Positions 1 to 11,200 of a stretch of 60,000 nucleotides of DNA are shown one piece after another. Source of the stretch: Nematostella vectensis (taxonomy: Eukaryota; Cnidaria; Anthozoa; Actiniaria; Edwardsiidae). Both the position numbers and the translations under genes were made by a program. Below the pieces are notes generated by a model. It had not been told where the DNA came from, did no database searches, and saw nothing but the letters and a program-made list of their open reading frames with translations. How positions within the stretch are numbered: the stretch's first letter is position 1; every line of letters starts with the position of its first letter. The stretch covers positions 12,829,181 to 12,889,180 of the forward strand of contig NC_064036.1 of the NCBI RefSeq assembly GCF_932526225.1, given 5' to 3'.

Positions 1-251
1 ACACCGTGGCAATAGAATGCTTCAGTACTCATCGGCGAACGCCAGAATCCTCCTAGATACAAAGTCTGTATGTACCAAACAATGATTCTCACAAGCGAGA
101 TCACGGCTCAGTGTTGCCACTCTATAAATCAATTCAAATCCAATTTTTATATTAATCAGAAATGTTAAACATATCTTGGAATTCGAGAAATTTAACGGAT
201 CCTCTCGAAAACCATTATGAGTATCAAGCTAAAATACGAATAACCACTCAC

Positions 252-963
252 CTTCAGTGTTGGAGCTTTCTTGAGTGTTCTCCTTGGCAAGGCATCCATA
301 AAGCAAAGCAAAAACCTTGGGAGAGAAATGTTGAAGCTAAGTTATCCCGACACACTCAATTATTTTAACAAGTATCCAGGTGAACGCCCTTTAACCACTA
401 GGTCGTGCCAATGAAGACACTTTAGCTAAGACTTGGATTCATTTTAGAAAACTTAAAAGAAAAGAGCCCAGAAGACGATCGTGATTAAGCCGGATTTGTA
501 GTACTTATCAGATAAACTTTTAGTTAATATTTTTGTTTCGCGACCGTGATTATACCAGCTAACAGAATCGCTTCGATACCACTAAATTTCCAATATNNNN
601 NNNNNNNNNNNNNNNNNNNNNNNNNNNNNNNNNNNNNNNNNNNNNNNNNNNNNNNNNNNNNNNNNNNNNNNNNNNNNNNNNNNNNNNNNNNNNNNNNNNN
701 NNNNNNNNNNNNNNNNNNNNNNNNNNNNNNNNNNNNNNNNNNNNNNNNNNNNNNNNNNNNNNNNNNNNNNNNNNNNNNNNNNNNNNNNNNNNNNNNTTCC
801 AATATGCTATAGTTTATAAAACTTTATAAAAGTATGGAAATCAGTAAATCTTGGCGGCACGCTGCTCGAGCTTCTGATAAATTCTTTGTTAAAAGACTGA
901 CTACTCCATACAGAAGACGCACACAAATGCACTTACTAGTATCCACGAGCAGACCAGCTTCAT
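252..963 (-). CDS. D8C-domain secreted protein gene 3, first two coding exons (partial, runs off the left edge)
   Basis: Exon 1 is 937-963 (ATGAAGCTG..., nine codons ending ATACTA before GTAAGT, phase 0). Exon 2 is 252-315 (64 bp, phase 0 in, phase 1 out, donor GAAG|GTGAGT). Joined, they encode a typical signal peptide beginning MKLVCSWIL, followed by VFALLYGCLAKENTQ and a short acidic stretch. Both exons match exons 1 and 2 of the complete gene at 7840-12528 almost base for base. The remaining exons should lie to the left of the window. The intron between them holds the 200-N gap. No D8C domain of this copy is visible here, so the family assignment rests on the paralogues. Confidence 0.72.
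597..796. other. Assembly gap (exactly 200 N) that probably hides no sequence
   Basis: Two hundred N in a row. The same 9 bases, TTCCAATAT, occur just before (588-596) and just after (797-805) the gap. The intact paralogous copy near 12360-12375 reads straight through with a single TTCCAATAT. The two contig ends therefore overlap by 9 bases, and the run is a fixed-size placeholder. Confidence 0.93.
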
Positions 964-1034
964 CTTGGCGAAGAGGTTTTCGGTGAAAGCAGATGTGGCT
1001 AACCCAGTTGCTTGAGCTTACCTCGCTCAATGGA

Positions 1035-1240
1035 TATTTTGAGGTGTGACTTTAGTTTTATCAACTTCTTTGTCCCCGCCTCCTCGAATGATTGACAGTT
1101 TTAAAAAGAGAGCCTCTTAGGAATTTACAAGTATTAAAGGCCTTTTTCAAAGGAAGATGTTTTACTGAATATGCTTCCTTCCCATCTCATTCCATATAGC
1201 ACACGTTATAACAAATGAAACGGGCCTTAGATTATTACTA
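1035..1240 (-). promoter_or_regulatory. Upstream flank of D8C gene 3, shared with the array repeat
   Basis: This stretch just upstream of exon 1 (minus strand) carries a GATAAAA box and a GGAGGCGGGGA GC-rich box when read in gene direction. The same roughly 200 bp occurs upstream of genes 1 and 2, and again without any D8C exon at about 53110-53280, 53892-54080 and 55904-56090. Promoter function is inferred from position only. Confidence 0.4.
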
Positions 1241-1367
1241 TCTTCATCGTTAGAATTGGCGCGAAATTCGAACGTGCGTTATCAGTTGAACTTGCCCCTC
1301 CCTGGGGACATTAGCATGCAGCTTGTGAGTCGCCACGTCAGCTCGCTAGAGTATTTAAGCAGCTCCA

Positions 1368-1375
1368 TATATAAA
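1368..1375 (+). promoter_or_regulatory. TATA box of the DIRS-like element, copy a
   Basis: TATATAAA lies about 32 bp before a short leader exon that ends CAAGCCG|GTGAGT. The arrangement is repeated at 12933-12940 in copy b, where the donor is GTAAGT. Function is inferred from spacing. Confidence 0.5.
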
Positions 1376-1635
1376 TTCAAGGCCTTTTCAGAAATCTACG
1401 CAAGCCGGTGAGTCGCGCAGGATTTTCTTTGCTTTAAATTTGTGCTACGTCGCCAAAGTTATATTTTCGTCCATTCGTTATTCTCCCTTATTTTTATAGA
1501 TACACATTGGAATCCTGCTTCTGGTTTACTATATTCTTTTATTTATAACCCCTTGTCTTGGTGGTCTTAGTTTATATTTTATTTCTAACATTTTACTTCT
1601 ATTTTTGTGCTTTAGTTTGCTCGTTATTTCACTTT

Positions 1636-2807
1636 AATGGCTGCCCCGGTTCAACCTGCCCCCGAAGCTTTGCAAGCGCTCGTTGGAGCTGCTGTCGCTC
1701 AGGGAGCTGACGCGGTTCCTGGAGACTTAACAAACGCCTATTGAAAACAATGAGGTAATCTTTGTTCTTTAACTTTTCGCCTCGATACATTTTTATACTA
1801 CAGTTTAGTTTAGTATCTAGCAGTTTTTTATTTTCGGTTAGTCCGCTTTCGTTTTTTTCTGGTTTACTAGTATTAGTTTGGTCCATATTTACTCGTTCCT
1901 AAGGTTAGTTTTGGCGCTTTCAACATTTTAAGTGTGTTCTTGCAGTCAATAGAAGTGTATTTACTATTAGTTTTCTCATGTTTATATATATTTTTAGCAT
2001 ATAACTCTCGCAGTTATATTTTTGGGTCTGTTGCTGGACTTCGGGTTTTTAATTCGGACCATGCTTTTTCCGAATTTTCCGTAGTTGTTTTGGGAACGTA
2101 CGGTTTCAGTTCTTATCCTGGTCTTTATAGCTTGTTCTAGTGTTTATTTTATCTTATTTTTTGTATACACAAGTACACATCAGCCTCTAGTTTTTGCCTT
2201 CGTTTCGCTTTACATTTCACTCTGTGTATCGGCAAAAGAGTCAGCGAGTGTCGGGTTTTTTTTTTTAGTCGGCGAGTGTCGGTTTTTATCGCTGTACGTC
2301 GGAATTGTGTTGTCATAAGTCGAACTTTAGACACCGTGTGTCAGTTTTGAATCGCTGTGTGTCGGCATTTAGTAGCCGTCTCGGCATTGTGTGTCCAAAA
2401 CAAATTTTGTACAATCCTTTTCTAGGTATATATCAGAGTTTTGTTTAATAGAGTTTCCAATCAGTTGTTTTGCGAGTTATTAAAGTTTTTGTGTTATATT
2501 TTGATGTGTTCTAGCTCGGGCAGTTGAGAGAGCGGATTGAGGAGCTGCGTAAGCTACAAGACTCGGGGTCTGTGGACTCAACGCTTCGCCATCTAAGAGA
2601 AATGTTGGCCAAGAAGTTGCCATAGCTAAAGAGATTCAGAAAGCGCTTAAATCTGCGTCCTCTGCAACTCCTCGGCGCTTAGAGTCTGGCCCGTACTACT
2701 GAGACTCGTGTCCTTCTGTAATATGTTATTTCTGTGGTCGCAGAGGACACATAAGCAGAAACTGTTATGCCAAACGAGGTGGTCGTGGCCAAGGTCGCGG
2801 CTATTAA
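1636..2807 (+). pseudogene. Gag-like ORF with CCHC zinc knuckle, broken (copy a)
   Basis: The ORF starts MAAPVQPAPEALQALVGAA and is interrupted by a likely intron, donor ATGAG|GTAATC at 1755 and acceptor CTCGGGCAG| at 2523. It resumes LRERIEELRKL. After a frame change, a short region ends with the zinc knuckle CYFCGRRGHISRNC (CX2CX4HX4C) and a Gly/Arg-rich tail, RGGRGQGRGY, then TAA. Lesions: frame breaks near the end of the first exon and around 2615, and an in-frame TGA before the knuckle. This is a nucleic-acid-binding gag-type protein of a retroelement, no longer coding. The matching copy at 13200-14370 shares most of the lesions, so the two copies descend from an already broken element. 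Confidence 0.7.
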
Positions 2808-3075
2808 TATGATCGAGTCATTGTTTCAATTTCATGTTAATGTATTTCTCTATAAAGGGTTAATTCCAGGTGTAGTTACTTCATTTTTCCCGCTTCTCTG
2901 TGGAATATTTTTATTATACTTTATATCTTCACAGTTTACATACTCGTGGTTTTTATTACATATTATTAGTGAATGTATTCAATGGAAGCTATTTTGCATA
3001 GTTATACCACTCTTTTACGTAATTTTAGGGGAAATCTAAATCAACTCCCTATAGCTTGTCTTCGGACGGGCTTCT

Positions 3076-5030
3076 TATATCCAATATCGTAAGATCGAGG
3101 TAATTTCTTATATATTTCACTGTATTTTCGCCGGGAGAAAGGACGCCATCGAAAAATCGAGGTTATTGTAAAAATTTTTTTGTTGTTTCAGAGTTTTATA
3201 TGGGAGTTGGGGGGTGAATTAACCCCTGCGAAATGAACTCCCAAGATTTGGGAGCTCCTAGGATTTCCTAGGATATCCTGGATACTCCTAAATATTGGGA
3301 AATTGAATTTGGGAGTATCTAGGAAAACATGGGAGCCAAATGCGCGCCTCTGATCGTTTGGGAGTTCCTGGGATATCCTAGGAACTCCCGAATCCTCGGC
3401 TATTCTCCTAGATTCTCCCCAAAAGTTGGGAAACCCAGCGCTTGCTAAACTTGCTAAACATCTCGGACAAAATTGCACAGTTTTCTAAAAAGAGTCTTAT
3501 GGAGGAAAAGCCCATCGCAGGTTTGCTGGCATCTCTGCTAATTATTATTATAATAATAGAGGGGAAGAAGGAACAACTCAACTGAATTATTCGCTGATGA
3601 CAACAGTAAAGAAAATAAATGACTTCATAAATCTTCTCGCGTATGTTTATTTTCAAATAACATGATGGAAACTTGATTTGTAAATCACTGTTAAAGTCAA
3701 TTTATTCATTTCCCAAAATTTAATTGGAAAAATTTTAAGGTCTACAGTCTTTCATTTGTATTTTGGAATTGCTGTCGTATGGGTAGCTCTAGCATGGGAT
3801 AGCTGTGGTATGCTTAGCCAATCAGATGCCAGGTTTTTGGCGGGCTTTTTCCCGCGCGTCGCGTTCAAAAGTGATGTCCCGCTCGCCACAACTTCAAAAG
3901 GAGTTCAAACCATTGTTTGTGAGAGGGGTTTCGCCGAGGATTTCACGCCAAATACACCCAGTTTTCATCTTATTTTAGCACTTCTGCTGATTAAACAACT
4001 ATCTGCAGGTAAGCATTGGATTTCTCGTTGAAAAAACATCTAAATCGCGCTAAAACAGAGTTTCAAAGTCCTTGATAGTCGTGTGCGAGTGTAGTTGTTT
4101 TTCCTATTCACCAAATGAAAAGTGAAGCTGAACCGATTAAAAACAAATTTATCTTTCTCGTATATTGGGGGTTCTACAAAGCAAATAATGGTTCATGTTA
4201 TCTATTGACGATAAAAGTCTGTAGTTTTTTTTTTTCTGAAATACAAACTGTTTTATGTTATTGACCGCTTTGCATGACTCTTCCTCTCTTGCTGCCGCCT
4301 GTCTTGTTTGGGATAGATATTCAAGAGATTATGGGAGACTTTTCAAAGCTCTATGTGCCCTATATGATCACCGTGTCTAAGAAAAAAAAGGAACTCAAAT
4401 CCAAACATTTTTCTGTCTGGATGAAAGTCACAGTTATCAGTGTCAATAAAGTGAAAAGCCTGATTTTAATATAAGGGGGTGTTCGTTAATTAAGACACCT
4501 TAAAATTTTAAAGCCCCCCTTTCATTATAAACATTTTTTTACTTCCTCCCCTCTTTCAGAACCCCAAAATTTTCAGAGCCCCCCACCTTCCTTAGGACCT
4601 CAATAAACAGGAAAGTCTTTAAATCTGGAAAATGAATACTGCAAAAATGCCCTCCTTGCCGATGATCCTGTCAAGTTTATCGTTATTTCAGAGTCCGACA
4701 TCTCCTATTCACAACTTTCGGTTTCGGCCTTCATAATTTCATAATCTGTTTTGCATGTAAAACTATTGTGTAAAAAGATGCAGGGTTGGGTTGCACGGAT
4801 TTATTTCCTCAATCAGTTACTTGCAGAATTTTTTTTCAAAATCACCCCCGTATCCCCCCTCAAATGTCACATGGTCCGCCCCTAAGGACGCCTCAGTTTT
4901 TTTTTTTGTATAAAAAGGAAAAATGTCCAATGTATAAAACATTGTATGTATATCGTTTTGTGGATTTGCATGCTCCACCCACTATTTAGAAGTTTATTTT
5001 TATTTGTTCCTGTTAACTGAAAATAAACTG
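3076..5030. repeat. Segment S1, first block; direct copy of about 33496-35450
   Basis: This non-coding block is matched closely at about 33496-35450, with small indels such as one AAT more or less near 3540 and 33980. It contains a region rich in TCCTAGGA palindromes (3235-3430) and the left part of a TIR element. No gene is recognised. The divergence point is near 5030/35450, where the S2 copy runs into unrelated sequence. Confidence 0.75.
3235..3430. repeat. TCCTAGGA-rich short inverted repeats
   Basis: There are repeated self-complementary motifs (TTTCCTAGGA, GGGAGTTCCTGGG, CCTAGGAACTCCC), so the stretch can fold back on itself several times. The copy at 33665-33855 is nearly identical. 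A related piece sits at 36245-36370, next to the GGGAGAATCT minisatellite. Confidence 0.5.
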
Positions 5031-5246
5031 TATCGGAAAATCCAACTGTTATATACTGAAAGCTGGAAGTATCTATCTTATGGCTTATAAAGATGATATT
5101 AGTAAAATTTAAAAGTATGGCTCCTAAAAATTTCAAAGCCCCCCTTAGATGACCTTTTTTTTCGTAGCCCTTCCTTTTGGTGGTTAAAAATTTTCCCCCT
5201 CAATATCTTCGCTCCCTCCCCTCGATGTATTTAATGAACACTCCCT
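4474..5246. mobile_element. TIR-bearing non-autonomous element, ends AGGGNGTGTTC
   Basis: The left end AGGGGGTGTTCGTTAA (4474) and the right end TTAATGAACACTCCCT (ending 5246) are inverted repeats matching at 14 of 16 positions. The interior holds runs such as AAAGCCCCCC and no transposase ORF. No clean target-site duplication was seen, so the superfamily is left open. The S2 copy keeps the left end (about 34905) but is cut at about 35450. Confidence 0.45.
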
Positions 5247-5944
5247 AAGCCTAATTGATTTAGTGATTGAATTCCAGCCAATATTACATTATTTATATGT
5301 GGTACAGGGTGAATATACAGGGTGAAGGGAGTGAGAGTAATTTGGTTGGACTTTTTCTTTGTGAAAAGAGTTTCTATTTAGTTTTGCATTATCTGAGCTG
5401 AATCCAATTTATTATTATTGAGAAAGTTTTCAAACTTGAGATCTTTACAGAAAATATTTAATGTAGCGCATATGCATTAATTGGAATCTTTTATTAAATG
5501 GTCTGCAATACATTTTTTTCTCTTTCAAAAAACATTTTTTTTGATACATCTTTTTCCAACCAGACAACGTTTTAGATTATTTATGTTAGTACGGTTTTCA
5601 GTAACAGCCAACAGTGGGTAAAATTTGCTATCTTTTTCGTAGGCTAGGGTAAACACTGTTCAGGGTTTTTACACCCTGTTAGTCGTCATCAGCTAGCACT
5701 GAAAATATCGCCATTAAAACTCCACAGGAGAGAAGGGGGCCTCCCTAAAAGAAGGAAGAGGTGTGATTGTCGTAACATTCAGGGTATACAATTGTACTAC
5801 TATCCTTAGAGGGTGTTCAATTCTGCTATCCCTTACTATTCAGGAAATAATGTGTTGATGGCTGTTTTCTCAAACAACGGTATAAAACTTTATGTTTGTT
5901 AGGGCGAAGGACTGCTTAAGCACACCAAATTTCCTATCTCTTAG
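5247..5944. other. S1-specific stretch with no gene recognised
   Basis: About 700 bp of AT-rich sequence with no coherent coding frame, not matched in S2 (35450-36390 holds different sequence). It includes a short hairpin-like CAGGGTTTTTACACCCTG near 5660. Nothing else stands out. Confidence 0.4.
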
Positions 5945-7310
5945 GGCTAAATACTAAAGTACTCAAATCGGCGGATTCGACCCCGAAATGCTCACGGATT
6001 ACGGATTTTGATGATTATTTCAGCGGATTGGCGGATTTTAAAAAATACGGCGGATCACGGATCTGTTGACAATTTGGGCGTGGATTCCGGATTTTGACTG
6101 CTTTGACGGTCGAACTTCGGATTTTAACACTTTCACTCCTGGGTACTTTTGAGAAAAATTGTAAGAAAACAGACTGAAAACAGAAACTTCCCCCCCCCCC
6201 CCTATTTCAAGTCCAACACTACCAGTTAAGCTAAGCTTCCGCTGCCCCAAGACGGTAGGCCTTAAAGTTTCCAACAATGCACTGCGGTGCCTTTTCTTTC
6301 TAGCGACGGCACTGCTACAGCCTGTTGCTTACAACAGTTTTGCTTGTAATTTGCTTAAAATTACAGCTTTTTCACGTCTGGAGAGTGCATTTGGACATCA
6401 TGAAGTCTATTTGGGCATAATTAATGCTGTGCTTATGGATGTTTGCACGCTGAGGTTGATTCAATGGGATAATTCCTGGTCTGGGCTTCACCAAGTGAGA
6501 AAGGGATTTTATAGTGAATGGCCTCATACTCTCCAATGTGGACCATTTTTGATACCCAACCTTATTCAAAAATTGTTTTCAGGCTTATTCTGGGTTCCTT
6601 GGACCTGGAAAAGTTTTGTTTGGCTTTGGGGTAAAAAAAAACTGTTATGATTATGGAGGAGGAGTTTTCCCGCCTCTCTGTCAAGGTGTTTTAAAGACTC
6701 CAATGATGCAGTGCAGACATGCAATATAGCCTAAACAAGGTGACTCGCTTCTAATTGAGGTTTAGCTTTGATTATTGTGGCTGATGGCTGTAAAATGGGA
6801 CCTGACAGAGCGCAATTATGGTATCTATTTGTGACTTGATCTGTGTTTGCTTGTCTCTATTTATAGTTCGGAATTTTGTGTCTTGTTTGGTAAGAAATGT
6901 GTCCAGGTTTAAGCATTTGTTTACGAATTGGTCAGAAATCAAGGTTGATATTTTGACTATAGAGCCAATTCTATTACATTGCTTGGATGAGCTTTTGAAG
7001 GTCGCCTTTGCCTTGGAGGAATCCATGAGTATCCGGGTATGGTGATGTTTGGTTTGCATTTCTGACGTTTTGGAGTTGGGCCTATATTTTACAGGCGCCT
7101 CAGGGCGTAATAGTAATAAAAGGGTTAAATTAATTTCTATCGATGCTATTGTTTATCTGTCAAACATGCGGATTTAAACATATCTTGGGATCCACGGATT
7201 TGCCCCGAAAATGTAGCGGATCGGTGGATTACATACAGCTATTCACCCCCTTTATAGTGCTAAAAATACATTTTCCTGTTCCAGTTCTGAGTTCTTCAAT
7301 TGCTAAATAT
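5945..7310. repeat. Segment S1, second block; direct copy of about 36395-37705
   Basis: A non-coding duplicated block. It opens with clustered GGCGGATT/CACGGATT motifs (5965-6130), contains a C-tract near 6190 and ends near 7310. The S2 copy lacks about 45 bp near 7172-7216 and carries a large insertion after GAATATGGAATG. Small ORFs in the block show no domain I recognise. Confidence 0.65.
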
Positions 7311-7597
7311 GGAATGATCAGGCGAAGCACAAGCACTGTGTTTAGGTATCGCGATGTCTATTATCACTAAACAAATTCGGTGTGGCAAATGTTATCAACA
7401 ACATCATTTTTAAATGCTCATTTATTGTAAAAGTACTAAGTGGTAATGTTCCTGTGGTTCAAGTTTCGAGCAATGCTGCTATGACCCTGCTCCACATAAC
7501 ACAACTCTGGAAGAGATCTCTTGATGTCGAAACATCAGAGCAGCTATACAGACTTCATTTTCCGTTCCGTTCCGTTTCTGTTGTTGACAAAGCATAT

Positions 7598-7603
7598 TTT
7601 ATT
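7598..7603 (-). terminator. Candidate poly(A) signal of D8C gene 1
   Basis: On the minus strand this reads AATAAA, about 237 nt downstream of the stop codon of D8C gene 1. It is conserved in gene 2 at 41108-41113. No downstream element was assessed. Confidence 0.4.
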
Positions 7604-7839
7604 TGATTACCTAAAAGAAAAAGAACAGCAGCTTGTTGCGTAAGCTTGTAAGGTGTTGTTTTAGGGACGTTTTGGTGAAGCCAAATTTCTGGGGATATGA
7701 TCTATGAGATCTAATAGAAACTAGGGACTCAATTAAGATTTGCATTTCCCGCAAAAGAAATGACATTACGTTCTGAGTAACAAACTCACGACAAAATATA
7801 TCCGAATATATTGGTAGCATTGTTGCAACAGCTCTTACT

Positions 7840-8210
7840 TTAGTAGCCACGGCCACAGTAGCGAAGCATACAGGCGGGTGTCTTGGGTAGCTGGTAGACG
7901 TAGAATCCGCCACAGTTCCTGACTTTGATGTTGTTGCTCCACCTGCAGCAGCTTCCACTCCAGTGATAGCACACCTTGCGTGTCACCAGGCTGTAACGAA
8001 GGCTGGGGTGAGATCCGACCATCCATCCAGGGGCATGGGTGCCACAGCGTCTTACAGGTACACAACTTGTTGGCATGGCATTTCCTGCTGCGCCGAGGAA
8101 GCGGTACCAGAGATTACCCGAAAGGTCTCTCTGGTCACACTTGAGGCTATTCTGTGCGGTATTGCCAATCGCTCGGTCAAAGCTGTTGAAGACAGTGTAT
8201 CTTCGGCACT
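7840..8210 (-). CDS. D8C gene 1, terminal exon (domain 3)
   Basis: Acceptor TTTGCAG|AGTGCCGAAG (phase 1) after 8210. The exon encodes one complete D8C domain and ends ...RYCGRGY then TAA at 7840-7842. Unlike the internal domain exons it has no proline-rich linker, so it is the fixed 3' exon of the gene. The frame is intact. Confidence 0.82.
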
Positions 8211-11200
8211 CTGCAAAGACGAATGAACTCAATCTTCCAAAAGAACATATAGCAATGGATACGATATAAATCATGTGCTTATAAAACTGATCAAACAGCC
8301 ATGTATTCAGCCACAAAACATAGTTTAGTTTAAGCTTGCTATTCATTTTGCTATTGCTGTAACTGAAGTGCTGAAAGTGTGCCACTTTGAGCAAAGGTGA
8401 TCTATAAAAAACATGGGAGTTACTTGTGGGATGTTTTCACATTTTTTTGTAGTACGGCCAGAAGCTTTGTCAACTGACCTACTAATTAATTACTCATTGA
8501 ATCGTGAGCTTAAGATAAGTAAGGGTTCTACACATATTAATTCAGTTTACCTGCGTCATTACTATGCTATTGAATTGAATTTAAAATACGTAAAATATTT
8601 AAGGGTTGCCATCAAAGTGGCTTCATTTTCAATTCAACTCATTTAAGTCATCATTAAATCAGCGAAATTGATCTATAGTCATTGATATACAAAAGGGTTG
8701 ACATCGAAACGACCTGCTATTACAAAGAAAACTAATACTACCTTTTTTTTATTTCCAGACTTGAACCTCGCACCAAATAGATGTCTTTCAAAACAGTTTT
8801 CAATTTGGCGGTTTATCCCTTTGAAATAGCCGATTCCATGTTTTCAGTTTAAAAATATGCTACGGGATAAGACACACTTACCTCGGCATAAACACAAAAA
8901 AACACCAACCTGGAGGAGGAGGTGGAAGCGATACCCGATTGCCGCAGTAGCGAAGCCAACAGACGGGTGTCTTGGGTAGCTGGTAGACGTAGAATCCGCC
9001 ACAGTTCCTGACTTTGATGTAGTTGCTCCACCTGCAGCAGCTTCCACTCCAGTGATAGCACACCTTGCGTGTCACCAGGCTGTAACGAAGGCTGGGATGA
9101 GATCCGACTATCCATCCAGGGGCATGGGTACCACAGCGTTTTACAGGTACACAACTTGTTGGCATGGCATTTCCTGCTGCGCCGAGGAAGCGGTACCAGA
9201 GATTACCAGGAAGGTCTCTCTGGTCACACTTGAGGCTATTCTGTGCGGTATTGCCAATCGCTCGGTCAAAGCTGTTGAAGACAGTGTATCTTCGGCACTC
9301 TGCAAAGCCAAATGAACTCAATCTTCAATATAACATATAGTCATGGATACGATATAAATGATGTTTTTATAAACTGATCAAACAGCCATGTATTCAGACA
9401 CAAAACATAGTTTAGTTTAAGCTTGCTATTCATTTTGCTATTGCTGTAACTGAAGTGCTAAAGTGTGCCACTTTGAGCAAAGGTGATCTATAAAAAAGCA
9501 TTGGAGTTACTTGTGGGATTTTTTTCACATTTTTTTTGTAGTACGGCTAGAAGCTTTGCCAACTGACCTACTAAATGACTCATTGAATCGTGAGCTAAAG
9601 ATAAGTAAGGGCTCTACACATATTCAGTTTACCTGCGTCATTACTATGCTATTGAAATATATCAAGAGATCATATATGATGTAAGAGAACGAATCCCCCG
9701 TATTAGGGTATGTTTCAGTGATGTCGTCCGTGAAAACTATTTTTAGAACAAGCAGTTTTTTTAGATACGTGTTAGAATTGTGTGTTTACAACAAACAATT
9801 CTCTTCCAATTCCCTTTTAATGAAAAAGATACTCCCGATAATACGATTAGATTCACACCGATATTGTGGTTATTGAGACAGGTATTTCACAAATAAAAGA
9901 TTTCAAGTCTTTATAATTAAGTAGATCCCAGGTCTCCACCCAGTGGGTGGAGGGAGTGTGTTTTCTGATAAAAATCTGAACATCCCCGAAAGACCAAAAA
10001 GGAATTTGTATGCCATTGCAGTATCTCCACGGGACGTTTGTTATCAGATCTAGCTTAAAAAAAAGTGTGACTTTCAGATTTATAATGTACCAGAGTGATC
10101 TAGAATGCCTTCTTTTAATCTAAGTCCCTTATGCTTTATAGTTTTGTCTACAAACAGCACGTCTTTTGCCAACCGAAAGTGGACTTTGGGCCGTTGTGGG
10201 GGGGTGCGAACGCAACCCCTGCACCCCCCCCCCCCCCCTGGGTACAGGCCTGTACTAGGCCTAGAAATTTTTCCTTTTTTTCCTTTTTTTTTTTATTTCA
10301 GCGGTGCAGCAAGTAGGAGACTTGGATGCTTCTTACCAGGTGGTTGAGGAATGCCGTTGCCACAGTAGCGAAGCCAGCACACTGGTGTCTTGGGAAGCTG
10401 GTAGACGTAGAATGCACCGCAGTTCCTGACTTTGATGTAGTTGCTCCATCTGCAGCAGTTTTTAGTCCAGTGGTAGCACACCTTGCGAGTCACCATACCT
10501 TGGGCTACAGTGGGATGAGCTCCCACCATCCACCCAGGCGCGTGGGTTCCACAGCGTTTTTCAAGTACACAACTTGTTGGCATAGCATTGCCTGCTTGTC
10601 CAGTGAAACGGTACCACAGGTTACCTGGAAACTCATTCTTGTCACAGCGGAGGGCATTTTGTGCGGTATTGGCCATTGCACGATCGGCTCCGTGTAACAT
10701 TGTGTACGATCTGCATTCTAAAGAAAAACACAGCTTTTGATTTATCGGATATCATCTTTTTTTTGTAAATTGTCTTAGTAAGTATTTTTATCAACATGTC
10801 GATCACATACTATTGTTTAGGAATACTAGCTCATTTTATTGTATTGTTTTTAGACGGTCATGAAAATTAATAGCATCCAAAAGTATAGCCTGCGTAGCAA
10901 GCGTTTCCTTAGAGTTTCAGCAGGAATAGTATAGAGAGCGATACGCAGGCTACCAAAAGTATTATTAGCCAGCTAGCAAGGTTAATACATCATTTATTAT
11001 GTGTCTTTTTAAATTTATTTGAGAAGACATTTCAATGGGCGAAGGGAAACCACGCAAGTCAAGTTTCGTTGATTTGTTGTGCTAGGGAAGGAAAAAGTCA
11101 AATTTCGTTCTAAAGATGCAAAATTCTGTTAGCGCATCGGACCCCTGAGATGGGAATATCTCGGCTACTAATCACATCGTGCGGTACGATTATAATATGT

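Larger units (their letters stand above)
1241..3075 (+). mobile_element. DIRS-like retroelement, 5' part, truncated (copy a)
   Basis: This is a near-identical copy of 12806-14635: a TATA-containing leader, a 5' UTR intron (1408-1615), a gag start at 1636, a gag intron (1755-2523) and a gag zinc knuckle ending in TAA at 2805-2807. At about 3075, just after GGACGGGCTTCT, it stops matching the longer copy and joins the start of duplicated segment S1. All pol functions are therefore missing. It is a dead 5' fragment. The 5' boundary is where similarity to the flanking array repeat ends. Confidence 0.7.

Noticed and set aside
546-812. ORFs running through the N gap on both strands
   Set aside because: They are made mostly of unknown residues and exist only because N codons are not stops.
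7963-8226. Plus-strand ORFs over the D8C exons (for example 7963-8226, 9052-9315, 10326-10697)
   Set aside because: They are antisense shadows. The minus frame has conserved cysteines, splice sites and phases; the plus frames have none.
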